DNA of 64,000 nucleotides from Colletes latitarsis (Eukaryota; Arthropoda; Insecta; Hymenoptera; Colletidae): positions 41,116,001 through 41,180,000 of the forward strand of contig NW_027488365.1 in the NCBI RefSeq assembly GCF_051014445.1, in the 5' to 3' direction. Shown in pieces: positions 44,942-54,857 of this stretch. A program made the position numbers and the translations under genes. Below the pieces are notes generated by a model that saw nothing but the letters and a program-made list of their open reading frames with translations, was not told the origin of the DNA and made no database searches. Position 1 is the stretch's first letter, and the number at the start of each line of letters is the position of its first letter.

Positions 44942-46100
44942 GCAGTGAGATAGTAAGCCAAATGGAAGCTATTAAGGAAGCTGTATAATAGCAAGCAAGC
45001 AGTAAGCTAGAAAGCAAGCAACATGCTAGTAAGCAAGCAATAACCTAGAAAGCAAGCAGCAGGTTATTAGGAAAGCAGTTAGCTATTCAGCAAGCAATGA
45101 GCTAGTAAGGAAGAAGTTTGATTGTCAGCAAGCTCTGTGCTAGTATGCAAACAGTAATATAGTAGGCAAGGAGTAAGCTGGTAAGCTAGCTGTATACCAG
45201 TAAGCAAGCAGTGAACTGGTATGAAAGAAGTAAGCTACTAAGGAAGTAGTAAGCTAGTAAGCAAGTAGTAAGTTAGTAAGCAAGCAGTGAGCTAGTACGC
45301 AAGCAGTAAGCTCGTATGCATGCAGTAAGCTGGTAAGCAAGCAGTGAGCTAGTAAGCGAGCAGGGAGCTTGTAATGAAGCAGTATGCTAGTAAGCGCGGA
45401 GGATGCTGGTAGGGAAGCAGTATGATAGTAAGCATGGAACAAGCTAGTTAGCAAGCAGTAAGCTTGTAAGGAAGGAGTGAGCTAGTAAGAGAGCAGGGAT
45501 CTAGTAAGGTAGCACAATGCTAGTAAACAAGCAGCAGGCTATCAAGCAACCAATATGTTAGCAAGCAAGCAGCGGGCTAGTAAGAAAGCAGTATGCCTGT
45601 TAGAAAGCAGTGAGCTAGTAAGCAAGCAGTATGCCAGTAAGCTAGCTGTAAGCTTGTAAGCAGGCAGTAAGCTGGTACGCAAGCAGCGTGCTAGTGTGCA
45701 TTCAGTAAGCCAGAAAGCAAGCAGTAGGCTGGTAACAAAGCAGTGAGCTAGTAAGATAGCAGTATACTAGTAAGCAAGCAGTAAGCTAGAAGGCAAGCAG
45801 CAAGCTAGTAAGCAAATAGTAAGCTAGTAAGCGAGCAGGGAGCTAGTAAGGGAGCGGAATGCTAATAAGCAAGCAGTATGCTAGTAAACAAGCAGCTCGC
45901 TAGTAAGAATGCAGTATGCTACTAAGCAAGCAGTAAGCTTGTATGCAAGCAGTAAGCTAGTAAGCGCCCAGTAAGCTTGTAAGCAAGTTGAAAGCTAGTA
46001 AGCAGGCAGTAAGCTTGTAAACAAGCAGTTAGTTAGTAGGCAACCAGTAAGCTAGTAAGGAAGCAGTAAGGTTGGAAGAAATCAGCAAGCTAGTATGCAA
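44942..46100 (-). repeat. 19-bp satellite array, inverted orientation
   Basis: About 1.16 kb of reverse-complement units between the poly(A) of B3 and the 5' end of B4. The first about 640 bp closely match 37,230-37,869 in inverted order; a 66-codon spurious frame is identical in both. Beyond about 45,585 the match stops. Confidence 0.94.
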
Positions 46101-47934
46101 CCCTCAGGGGCTGTATCTGGCAATCGTCGGCCGCAGCACGGGGAGTAGCGACCCCGAGGTACCTGATGCTTATCACACCGTAAGCCTCCTGTTGGTCGTC
46201 ATAACGACCCACAATTCCTTCTTTGGTTTTGTGAATGGTACGTGATGGCAGGAGAAACGATGGCCTTGGCTTAGCCGCCCGGGCCGCGAGTATGGCGACT
46301 ATATGACATCGCCCTCGAATCCTAAGCGTCCTTGATCACCCTCATTGGGTGGGGGAGGCGGACGGTTTGGTGGCGGCGGTATGGGTAGGATGCGATGGGG
46401 CCCCACCTTTCTCCATCCTGGAGCGCGATCGGGGCTTCGTCGCCGAGGACTGAGGGGGAGTCGCCATGGTGGGGTGCTACATCTCACTACGCTGCGGCCA
46501 CGCCGCGTTCGAGCAGTACCTGGCCGAGGTCGCGGCGTGCGTGCAGCGTTTCGCGGCCAGGCCGGTGCTGGTCCTGGGGGACTTTAACGCAAAATCGGTG
46601 GCGTGGGGATCCCCCAGGACCTCCGTTCGCGGTGGGATCCTGGGCGACTGGGCGGCCGGTGTCGACCTTCGGTTACTGAACCGGTGGTCGGAGCACACGT
46701 GCATGCGGCGACATGGGGTGTCCATCGTGGATGTTGGAGTCGCGACCACCAACGCCGTGCGCATGGTGTCGGGATGGCAGGTGGTTGGGCGGGTGGGTGG
46801 GGGGCGGGGCAGAGACACTCTCGGACCACCGGTATATTCAGATGGAGGTCTCTGCCCCCGGATGTACATCCCGACACCACCGCCCGGTTGGCGCCCCACC
46901 GCGCCGCTGGGCGCTTCGGCGCCTGGACAAGGATGCTATGATGTGCAGCTGCTCTCGCTGCAACTTGGCCGCAGGGGGCGGCCGAGTTGCCGAGCATAGA
47001 GGAGGAGGTCGCCCGGCTCGGGGGATTAGTCGCAAATATTTGCGACACGACGATGCCCTGGGTCGGGCGGGCTTCTCCACGCCGGGCGCTGTACTGCTGG
47101 CCGGCCGCGATCGCAGAATTGCGCGTCGCGAGTGTGCGCGCCCGACGCCAGTACACCCGCGCGCGCCGTCGTCTACGAAGAGACGATGGCGTGGCGCGAG
47201 CGAGGGCAGATGACCTGTATGAGTCATACCGTATGGCTCGGGTTGCTCTGCAGGTCGCCATCAAACGGGCCAAAACCCGGGCATGGAAGGAGCTCGTCCA
47301 GACCCTCGATGATGTTCCTTGGGGGCGCCCGTATAAGGTTGTGCTAAATAAGCGCCGCCCGTGGGCGCCCTCTGTCACCGAGGGTCTTGATTCCCGGCTG
47401 CTGGAGGACGTGGTCAATGCTCTGTTTCCAATTGGGGTGGGAGGATCACGTCCTCCGGCGGCGTCGGCTGTCCCAATTGAGTGGGCAGCCGAGCTGGGGG
47501 TCTCGCAGGGGGAGCTGGCCACGGCCATCAAGCGGCTTGAGGCGCGTAGCACAGCCCCGGGGCCGGATGGTGTGCCAGGCCGGGTTTGGGTTTTGACCCA
47601 GAGCGTCCTTGAGGCCGACATCAGGCGGTTGTTTGACCGATGCCTGAGGGACGGGCGATTCCCCCCTAGTTGGAAAGTGGCGAGGGTGGTCCTCCTCCGG
47701 AAGGCGGGTCGGCCCGCGGAGTCTCCATCCGCATACCGGCCCATCTGTCTCCTCGACGAGGTGGGCAAGCTCTTCGAGCGAGTGATTGCTGCCCGCCTCG
47801 TTGAGCACCTGTCGCGGTGTGTCCCCGGCCTGGCAGACTGCCAGTACGGCGTCCGGGAGGGTCGATCGATGATCGACGCGATAGGTCGCGTGAGGGACCT
47901 CTCGGAGTCGGCCGATTCCCGGGGTGGGGAGGCT
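46101..47934 (+). mobile_element. R1-clade element copy B4, internally deleted, cut by copia
   Basis: 5' end CCCTCAGGGGCTGTATCTGG at 46101 abuts inverted satellite. The leader runs to about 46,327 (AATCCTAAG) and then jumps straight into the ORF2 endonuclease (GTCCTTGATCACCC), so the rest of the leader, all of ORF1 and the ORF2 start are deleted (about 2.2 kb). The sequence stops at 47934 in the RT, where a copia LTR begins; the remainder should lie beyond the window. Confidence 0.88.
46328..47934 (+). pseudogene. ORF2 remnant of copy B4
   Basis: Carries endonuclease motifs VLGDFNAKSVAWG (about 46,569-46,610) and SDH, and the RT up to RGG before motif A. A Trp-to-stop TGA near 46,450, a GC-rich insertion near 46,780-46,815 and further small indels near 46,860-46,960 break the frame. 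From about 46,987 the linker and RT are open until the copia insertion. It has no start codon. Confidence 0.83.
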
Positions 47935-48160
47935 TGTTGATTTTTCTCTTCTAAAAGAGGAAGCTTTCTTTATGTGACAAAAACCATCGACCCGTATATT
48001 TCGAAATACAAGTCAAGAGGGTGCAGCTGTGTCCCTTCCTTGGCTTGTTTAGACAAAGTATAGGGCCGATTGGGTCTGAGGGTACGGGACGAATTTTTCG
48101 TCACTGACCTATTCATTCTGTATGTTCCTTTGAAAGCGTGAAGACTTCGTAAAAGTTATA

Positions 48161-49968
48161 TGCAGGGTGGGGCAGTAACTATTAGCGCCTCAGATATCTT
48201 CGAAACTATAAATTTCACAGAAATATTTGCTAAAGTAAATTGCACAGTACGAAGAGCGCTATTGGGTGGCGATAATAGTTTTTTTTGCAGGTGGAGGTAC
48301 TACGGACATTTGAAGGTCACATCCATTTTTTTGAATGGATCGGTATGTTTTTGCTTCCGTATCACGATAGAGGATCTTAAAACGAGTTCAACGACCTATT
48401 ACACAAGGTCATTGAAGGTCATAGAAAGTAGAGAAAGGCGATAATACTTACGGTTTTGGTAGTAAATGAAACATGTTTATAGTAGGTGTTCGAAATGGTG
48501 ACCATCACTGTCAATGCACCGTTGGATTCTTTTTACGATTGATTGACTTGCAAGTCTTACAGCGTCAGAACTTATTGATGCACAGGCTGCAATAATTCGC
48601 TGTTGCATATCGTGAGATGTAGTTGGTACTTCTTTGTACACTTTCTCTTTCAGTGTTCCCCACAGAAAGAAATCTAAAGGTGTTATGGCTGGTGAACGAG
48701 CTGGCCACGATATTGGATTCGAAATTTTTCATCGAGTTCCCTTTGCGCAATCGATGAATAATGTGCTAGGCATCCATCATGTTGATATCACATAGTTTGT
48801 CGTGTAAATAAAGGTAACTCTTCTGACAAAAGACCCGATGTATCCTTAATAAAATTAGCATAGACGTTGCCATCCAAATTTCCATTGATAAAATAAGGTC
48901 CAATAATTTTATCACCTATGATACCGCGCCATACATTCACAGACCATTGTTTTTGATGTTCAACCTGCCGCAGCCAATGTGGATTTTCCGCTGCCCATAA
49001 ATGCATCTTATGCAAATTAACATTCCCGTGATTTGTGAATGTTGCTTGATTAGTAAATAAGACGGTATTAAAAGAAAGCTCATTGTTTTGAATCTGACGT
49101 ATGGCCCATCGACAAAACTCAACGCGATTCATGAAGTCGTTCCCATGCAATTCTTGGTGAAGACTAACATGATACGGATGAAATTTGTGACGGTGCAAAA
49201 TGCGAAGTACGCTCCTCCTACTAATGCCAGATTCGCGTTCAATTTGTCGCGAACTAATATGAGAATTTCTAGACACACTAGCGAGCATACCGATTTCCAT
49301 TTCTTCGTTAATTACTCGTTTCTGGCGTTCACTTTTACGAACACTTAAACTACCGGTTTGCCTAAGTTTATCATACACATTTTTAAATGTTTGACGCGAA
49401 GGCTGAGAGCGATGTGGATATCGTTCAGCATACAAGTTTTTCGTCCTTACAGAATTTTGTTGGCATTCGCCACAAATAAGAAGCATATCAATCTGCTCTT
49501 TAAACAGATACATCGTGCCGGATTGACCGATTTATCGATACTAATCTTATGATGTTTATCTTACTCTGCAAACTATTAAAGTGTCCTTCAAGCAGTGTTT
49601 ATTCTCAGTGAAGTAAACGGTAAGCATAACGCATTCCTCTACTGTTGACAATACGTATGTTTCATTTACTACCAAAACCATAAGTATTATCGCCTTTCTC
49701 TACTTTCTATGACCTTCAATGACCTTGTGTAATAGGTCGTTGAACTCGTTTTAAGATCCTCTATCGTGATACGGAAGCAAAAACATACCGATCCATTTAA
49801 AAAAATGGATGTGACCTTGAAATGTCCGAAGTACCTCCACCTGCAAAAAACTATTATCGCCACCCAATAGCGCCCTTCGTACTGTGCAATTTACTTTAGC
49901 AAATATTTCTGTGAAACTTATAGTTTCGAAGATATCTGAGGTGCTAATATTTACTGCCCCACCCTGTA
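48161..49968 (-). mobile_element. Mariner-family DNA transposon with long terminal inverted repeats
   Basis: Terminal inverted repeats of about 313 bp (48161-48474 and 49657-49968) begin with [TG/TA]CAGGGTGGGGCAGTAA. TA dinucleotides flank both ends (48159-48160 and 49969-49970), as expected for Tc1/mariner. The single gene inside is inactive. It sits inside the copia LTR, so it is younger than the copia insertion. Confidence 0.9.
48477..49513 (-). pseudogene. Mariner transposase, inactivated
   Basis: ATG at 49513, about 345 codons in all. The N-terminus has the helix-turn-helix region typical of these insect mariners (QPSRQTFKNVYDKLRQTGSL). The catalytic core reads LFTNQATFTNHG where the family has an Asp-Glu pair at NQ, so the first catalytic Asp is lost. 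A TGA at 48788-48790 replaces a Trp just before QHDGCLAH, which keeps the second Asp. One frameshift near 48,690-48,720 precedes the TPLDFFLWG segment with the third acidic residue. Each of the three changes would be enough to kill activity. Confidence 0.87.
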
Positions 49969-50010
49969 TAAAGTAAATTGTTTTTTTTATTCCACCACCT
50001 ATTTCCAATA

Positions 50011-50108
50011 GGTTATGGGCCCAGTTTAGTTTTGTGCTATCTGCGAGTAGTGTGGAATAAAAAAAAAAAGAACTTAAAAGCAAAAACTATAATTGCTGTG
50101 TATATATA
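50011..50108 (+). promoter_or_regulatory. Copia primer-binding site and start of leader
   Basis: GGTTATGGGCCCAGT at 50011-50025 follows the LTR. It resembles the copia-type site complementary to an internal part of initiator tRNA-Met. The rest of the leader is cut at 50108 by the Gypsy element and continues at about 55238. Confidence 0.7.
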
Positions 50109-50488
50109 TGTAAGCTTGTGCACATGCACATGCACTTGCGGTTAGAGTATGGGTCGTCCGAGAGGTGGTGCCACGAGTGGGGGACGATGAGCAGAGAGAG
50201 GGTAGAGTGATAGACTGAGAAATAAGAAGGAAGAACGTATGATATATAAATAATAGAATAATACAGTGAAGGAAATAGGCATAGTGCAAAATTAAGAATT
50301 GTTAAACGAGTCCGGCGTGTTGAAAGGAGAAGAATAAACATTTAATTATTGATTCTCTTATTTTTAGGTTAGTCAATCACGTGCAATAGGACAAGCTTAG
50401 TCTAAGTCATTGTATTAAATAAATTTATTTCTTATTTTTAGACGAATCACGTTGTGTTTATTGTTTCGGTAACCCTCAACATATTATA
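50109..50488 (+). repeat. 5' LTR of the Gypsy element
   Basis: Starts TGTAAGC and ends CAACA or a few bases beyond. It contains an AATAAA at about 50333. It matches 54858-55237 except for A/G at about 50,350 and T/C at about 50,428. Confidence 0.9.
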
Positions 50489-50530
50489 AATCAACAATTA
50501 CTACGTTTATGGGAAAAAAAATTGGAGACA

Positions 50531-51670
50531 ATGGAAAAACTACGATTTGAATGTGAAGTAATTGCTGCTGAAGACCCAAAATCAAACACCTTAATAATCA
50601 AATCCATAACGGATGTAGATGGGGAAAAATTCCACATTCCAGAATGCTATCAACCAATTGGGCTACACACCGAACTTTTAAAACTACCAGAATTCAAAAA
50701 AGTCGTGAATACATTAAAAAAACGTGGACAACGTAGAAATGTGTGGGTAAGACTAAACGATGATATCCGCCAACTTTATAAAGATGAAAGTGGAAATATG
50801 GTGATAAAAGATTATTTGCTAGAAGAGATTTCTACCTTAGAACAAACTGCACAAAACACTTCTGAAAAACAAGTAGATGGAACCTTGATAAAACTTCTGG
50901 AAAAATTGTGTGAAAGGGAAGAACCAGGAACAGGGAGTAAAAACAGAAATTCGAAAAAGCTGTATGAACAATTTGTTCTTGATAAGTTTGAGGGAAGAAA
51001 AGCAAATGCAATCCAATGGTTACAGACATATGAAAGTGAATGTGAGAGATTGGGTATAATAAGTGATGTAGAGAAAATCGAAGCTTTGAGATTATTTTTA
51101 GATGATGCAGGGAAGGATTGGTTTAATTCTATGTTAATCAAAAACACATTAAACTCTGAGTGGAGAACATGGAAAGAGAACTTTTTACAAACTTTTGCAG
51201 ACAAAGGTTGGTCATCTGTTACCTATGCATTAAACTACAAATATCTCACTGGCTCAATTTTGGAGTATGCACTAAAAAAAGAACACTTATTACTGGAATC
51301 CAATAAAAATATGGATAATAGAACTTTAGTAGATTTGATTGCTGACGGCCTACCAACGTTTGTTAGAAACAAAATTGACAGAGAATATACCACAACTACA
51401 GTTAATTTATTTAGTGAATTGAAAAAATATGAAAACATTATTGGGAAAAAATTCAACAAGATAAATGAAAACAAACCTAAGACCATGAGAACAGAAATAA
51501 GATTAAATATGAAACAGCCATGTAGAATTTGTGAGAGCAGAGGGAATAAAAACAGATATCATCCCGAAGATTCGTGTTGGTTCAAGGAAGATAAAAACAA
51601 GAGTAATGAGAAGAATAGAATAATTAATTCTATATTAGAGATTGACACTACGGAAGATCCAAAAAACTAG
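50531..51670 (+). CDS. Gypsy gag polyprotein
   Basis: The first ATG in frame is 50531; a TTG at 50522 lies upstream. About 379 residues. The N-terminal part is unplaced. The central part (about 145-290) looks like a Ty3/Gypsy capsid (retrotransposon gag fold: WLQTYESECERLG, then WFNSM). Near the C-terminus is a stretched Cys-His motif, CRIC-X9-H-X4-C, in place of the usual CX2CX4HX4C. It ends in AAC TAG, where the AAC is the last codon of the slippery heptamer. Its job is to form the particle that packages the RNA. The reading frame is intact. Confidence 0.88.
   Translation: MEKLRFECEVIAAEDPKSNTLIIKSITDVDGEKFHIPECYQPIGLHTELLKLPEFKKVVNTLKKRGQRRNVWVRLNDDIRQLYKDESGNMVIKDYLLEEISTLEQTAQNTSEKQVDGTLIKLLEKLCEREEPGTGSKNRNSKKLYEQFVLDKFEGRKANAIQWLQTYESECERLGIISDVEKIEALRLFLDDAGKDWFNSMLIKNTLNSEWRTWKENFLQTFADKGWSSVTYALNYKYLTGSILEYALKKEHLLLESNKNMDNRTLVDLIADGLPTFVRNKIDREYTTTTVNLFSELKKYENIIGKKFNKINENKPKTMRTEIRLNMKQPCRICESRGNKNRYHPEDSCWFKEDKNKSNEKNRIINSILEIDTTEDPKN
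51661..51667 (+). promoter_or_regulatory. -1 ribosomal frameshift heptamer A AAA AAC
   Basis: The gag codons read CCA AAA AAC TAG, so A-AAA-AAC is in the correct phase and abuts the gag stop. A -1 slip leads to CTA GAT TTC CCC, which is the open pol frame. The heptamer is a canonical slippery sequence. I did not identify a downstream pseudoknot by eye. Confidence 0.9.
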
Positions 51671-54600
51671 ATTTCCCCCCACTAATTGAGGTTAAGGTGG
51701 TACTAAATGAAGATACAGAATACAGAGGTATTTATGACCCTGGTTCAAATATCACACTGATAAACTCCAAATTGATAAAAATAAAACATTTGATGAAAGA
51801 AAACTTTAGTGGCACAATAAAAACAATTAGTGGTAGGGGTAAAACTGACGGCGTAATAACACTCAATGCAGAAATACTGAAGATTAAGGATAAAATCAAT
51901 GCATTTGTGTACAATAATGATGAATTCAATTATGATATGATTTTAGGACTAGATACTATAAAAAGATTTGGATTGACCCACGACGGGAATTTAAATATCC
52001 AATTACAAAAAGAAATGAAGTCCAAATTAGAGAATGATGATGTATTAAAAGATAGACTGATAATGAAAGATACTGGAACCAAAGATAATAACAAAGATGA
52101 GACCAAAAACAAAGAAGTTGAGATGAAAAATAATCTTGAAAGATTTCAAGTAAATTTTAATGAAGGTATTAATACAAATGAATTCAATATAGATATTGAA
52201 CATTTGAATATTGACCAAAGAGGTAAGATAAATACCCTATTAGACAGTTATAAGAGTATTTTTGCAAAAGATAAGTACGATGTGGGCAAAGTAAAGAATT
52301 ATGAGGCTTTTATAGACCTACAAGTGGATAAATATTGTTATAAAAGACCATACAGATGTTCGTTAGAAGATAAAGCTGAAATTGAAAAACAGGTAGCTCA
52401 ATTATTGAAACATAACCTAATCGAAGAATCTTACAGTCCATTCGCAGCACCAATCACATTAGCTTACAAAAGAGATGAAGGGAAAAAGACTAGATTGTGT
52501 ATTGATTTTAGAGATATAAACAAACTAATAGTACCCCAATCACAACCTTTTCCTTTAATTGAAGATTTAATGACTAAAACTATAGATTGCAAGTTTTTTA
52601 CGACGCTTGACATAAACTCAGCTTTTTGGGCCATACCGTTGAGAATTAAAGATAGACATAAGACTGGATTTGTAACGCAAGAAGGTCATTATCAATGGAC
52701 CTGTTTACCTTTTGGATTAAAAACGTCCCCAGCAATATTTCAAAGAATTTTGGTGAACATAATTAGAAAATACAATTTATCAAATTTCGTTGTGAACTAT
52801 ATAGATGATATAATGATTTTCTCAAGAACATTTGAGGAACATTTAGACCACTTAGAACAGTTGTTAGACGCCATTGTAAAGGAAGGATTCCGGTTAAAAC
52901 TTACAAAATGTAGATTTGCAGCCAACTCAGTCAAATACTTGGGTCATATTATTACGGAGAATACTGTAACACCTTTGAAAGATAATCTAAAATCTATAAT
53001 AGACTTCCCTACACCACAAAACAGAAAACAGATACGACAATTCCTAGGTAAAGTGAATTTCTATGGAAAATATATCCCAAACGTTTCAATATTGCTCGAT
53101 CCTCTACACAACTTGCTCAGAAAGGACGTAAAATTCAATTGGTCAGATAATTGTAAAACTGCTTTCAGTAAAGTGAAAGATTACTTGTGCTCAAAACCAA
53201 TTCTGGCCATTTATAACCATAAGGCTCAAACCTTTATCTACACAGATGCGAGCATCAAAGGTATCGGAGCTATCTTAAAACAAACGCAGAAAGACGATAC
53301 GCAAAAACCAGTAGCCTATTTCTCAAAAAAATTAAGTGATTCACAAAAAAAGAAGAAGGCAATTTTCTTAGAATGCCTGGCCATTAAGGAAAGCTTAAAA
53401 TTTTGGCAACATTGGCTAATTGGCAACGAATTCACTGTCTACACAGATCATAGACCATTAGAAAACTTGAATATAAAAAACAGAACAGATGATGAATTGG
53501 GCGACATGACACACTATCTATCCCAATATAATTTCAAAATCATATACAATCCCGGGAAGGAAAACACCGAAGCTGATTGTCTGAGCAGAAACCCTGTATA
53601 TGAACACTATGAAAATGAGGAAGATAGTTTAAAAACAGTGAATTTTATAAGCATAGAAGATATACAAAAAGACCAGAGGAAAAACACAAGCTTAGGAAAT
53701 AAGAAATATCTTATTAAGGAAAATAACATCTATTACAAACAAAACAGGAAAAAACAGAAAAAAATAGTATTAAGTGAAGATTATAGTAAAATAGTGATAA
53801 AGAAAATTCATGAAGAATTCTGTCACATCGGAATAAATCAAATAGAGACAAAAATAAAACCATTCTATGCAGCACCGAATTTATCAGATAATATAAGACT
53901 AATTTGCAAAAGTTGTGATATTTGTATAAAAAACAAGACAAGACAAAGAAAAAAATTTGGATTGATGTCACATCTAGGTCCGGCGGAGAAACCTTTCCAA
54001 ATAATGTCTTTGGATACAATTGGTGGATTTGGTGGAAAAAGATCGACAAAAAGATATCTACATTTACTGGTGGACCATTTTACTAGATTTGCTTATATCT
54101 CATGCTCGAAAAACCAACTGGCTCAAGATTTCATTAAGTTAATAGACAGGGCTGCGACAGAAAACGCGATTGAAATATTACTCGCAGATCAATACCCAGC
54201 AATAAATTCAAAAGAGTTCAAAAATCACCTTAAGAAGAAAAATATTGAATTGGTTCTCACAGCGACAGATGCCCCCTTTTCAAACGGACTAAACGAGAGA
54301 CTGAACCAAACTCTGGTAAACAGAATAAGATGTATGTTCAATAACGACAGTAAAAAGAAAGCTTGGTCGAAGATCGCGGAAGAATGTGTAAATGCATATA
54401 ACAAAACAGTTCATACTGTAACAGGATTCTCCCCTATATACCTAATGAATGGTGAATCCACGGACCTACTACCCCCGGAATTGAAAGTTATAAACGATTG
54501 TTCTAAAAATTTAGAACAAGATCGGAAGATAGCGCTGATCAGATCAATAAAATCACACGAATACAATAAAACCTTATTTGATAAAAATAGAACAAAGCAC

Positions 54601-54816
54601 GATTTTCAAATAGGTGATATGGTCTATGTAACAAATGGAAATAAGTTAAATAGGAGGAAAATGGATGAAATAAGAATTGACCCTTTTGAGATTGAAGAAA
54701 AAATCTCAGATTCAATTCTCAAGATAAATACAGGTAGTGGAAGGAAATCCATGGGCTTATACCATGTTACAAAGCTCATTCCCGTGACTGACTGTTACGT
54801 ACCATTCCAAGCTTAG
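51667..54816 (+). CDS. Gypsy pol polyprotein: protease, RT, RNase H, integrase
   Basis: Open from the frameshift site to TAG at 54814-54816, about 1049 residues. The aspartic protease motif is YDPGSN, an unusual form of D[ST]G. RT has CIDFRDIN and YIDDIMIF; RNase H has YTDASIKGIGAIL, with His and Asp further on. The integrase zinc finger is H-X3-H...C-X2-C (HEEFCHIG ... CKSCDIC). The catalytic core has SLDTIGGFG, LADQYPAI and the Glu in NGLNERLNQT. All are in one frame, so the element is probably functional. Synthesis as a Gag-Pol fusion is inferred from the heptamer. Confidence 0.93.
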   Translation, partial: LDFPPLIEVKVVLNEDTEYRGIYDPGSNITLINSKLIKIKHLMKENFSGTIKTISGRGKTDGVITLNAEILKIKDKINAFVYNNDEFNYDMILGLDTIKRFGLTHDGNLNIQLQKEMKSKLENDDVLKDRLIMKDTGTKDNNKDETKNKEVEMKNNLERFQVNFNEGINTNEFNIDIEHLNIDQRGKINTLLDSYKSIFAKDKYDVGKVKNYEAFIDLQVDKYCYKRPYRCSLEDKAEIEKQVAQLLKHNLIEESYSPFAAPITLAYKRDEGKKTRLCIDFRDINKLIVPQSQPFPLIEDLMTKTIDCKFFTTLDINSAFWAIPLRIKDRHKTGFVTQEGHYQWTCLPFGLKTSPAIFQRILVNIIRKYNLSNFVVNYIDDIMIFSRTFEEHLDHLEQLLDAIVKEGFRLKLTKCRFAANSVKYLGHIITENTVTPLKDNLKSIIDFPTPQNRKQIRQFLGKVNFYGKYIPNVSILLDPLHNLLRKDVKFNWSDNCKTAFSKVKDYLCSKPILAIYNHKAQTFIYTDASIKGIGAILKQTQKDDTQKPVAYFSKKLSDSQKKKKAIFLECLAIKESLKFWQHWLIGNEFTVYTDHRPLENLNIKNRTDDELGDMTHYLSQYNFKIIYNPGKENTEADCLSRNPVYEHYENEEDSLKTVNFISIEDIQKDQRKNTSLGNKKYLIKENNIYYKQNRKKQKKIVLSEDYSKIVIKKIHEEFCHIGINQIETKIKPFYAAPNLSDNIRLICKSCDICIKNKTRQRKKFGLMSHLGPAEKPFQIMSLDTIGGFGGKRSTKRYLHLLVDHFTRFAYISCSKNQLAQDFIKLIDRAATENAIEILLADQYPAINSKEFKNHLKKKNIELVLTATDAPFSNGLNERLNQTLVNRIRCMFNNDSKKKAWSKIAEECVNAYNKTVHTVTGFSPIYLMNGESTDLLPPELKVINDCSKNLEQDRKIALIRSIKSHEYNKTLFDKNRTKHDFQIGDMVYVTNGNKLNRRKMDEIRIDPFEIEEKISDSILKINTGSGRKSMGLYHVTKLIPVTDCYVPFQA

Positions 54817-54857
54817 ATTCACTTTTGCAAGAGAATTAAGCATCTGGAGGGGGGAGA

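Larger units (their letters stand above)
47935..50010 (+). mobile_element. Copia 5' LTR, split by a mariner insertion
   Basis: The LTR begins TGTTGATTTTTCTC at 47935, directly after B4 sequence. It resumes after the mariner at 49971 and ends about 50010 (TTTCCAATA), just before the primer-binding site. Without the mariner it is about 265 bp, a normal copia LTR size. The assignment rests on the TGTTG start, the following PBS and the downstream copia gag; no second LTR is in the window to confirm the limits. Confidence 0.65.

Noticed and set aside
1..47934. rDNA-resident R1 or R2 element
   Set aside because: No 28S sequence flanks any copy. ORF layout (two ORFs, APE endonuclease) excludes R2, and flanks are satellite or other elements.
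48565..48750. A separate 61-codon gene on the minus strand
   Set aside because: It overlaps the C-terminal part of the mariner transposase in another frame.
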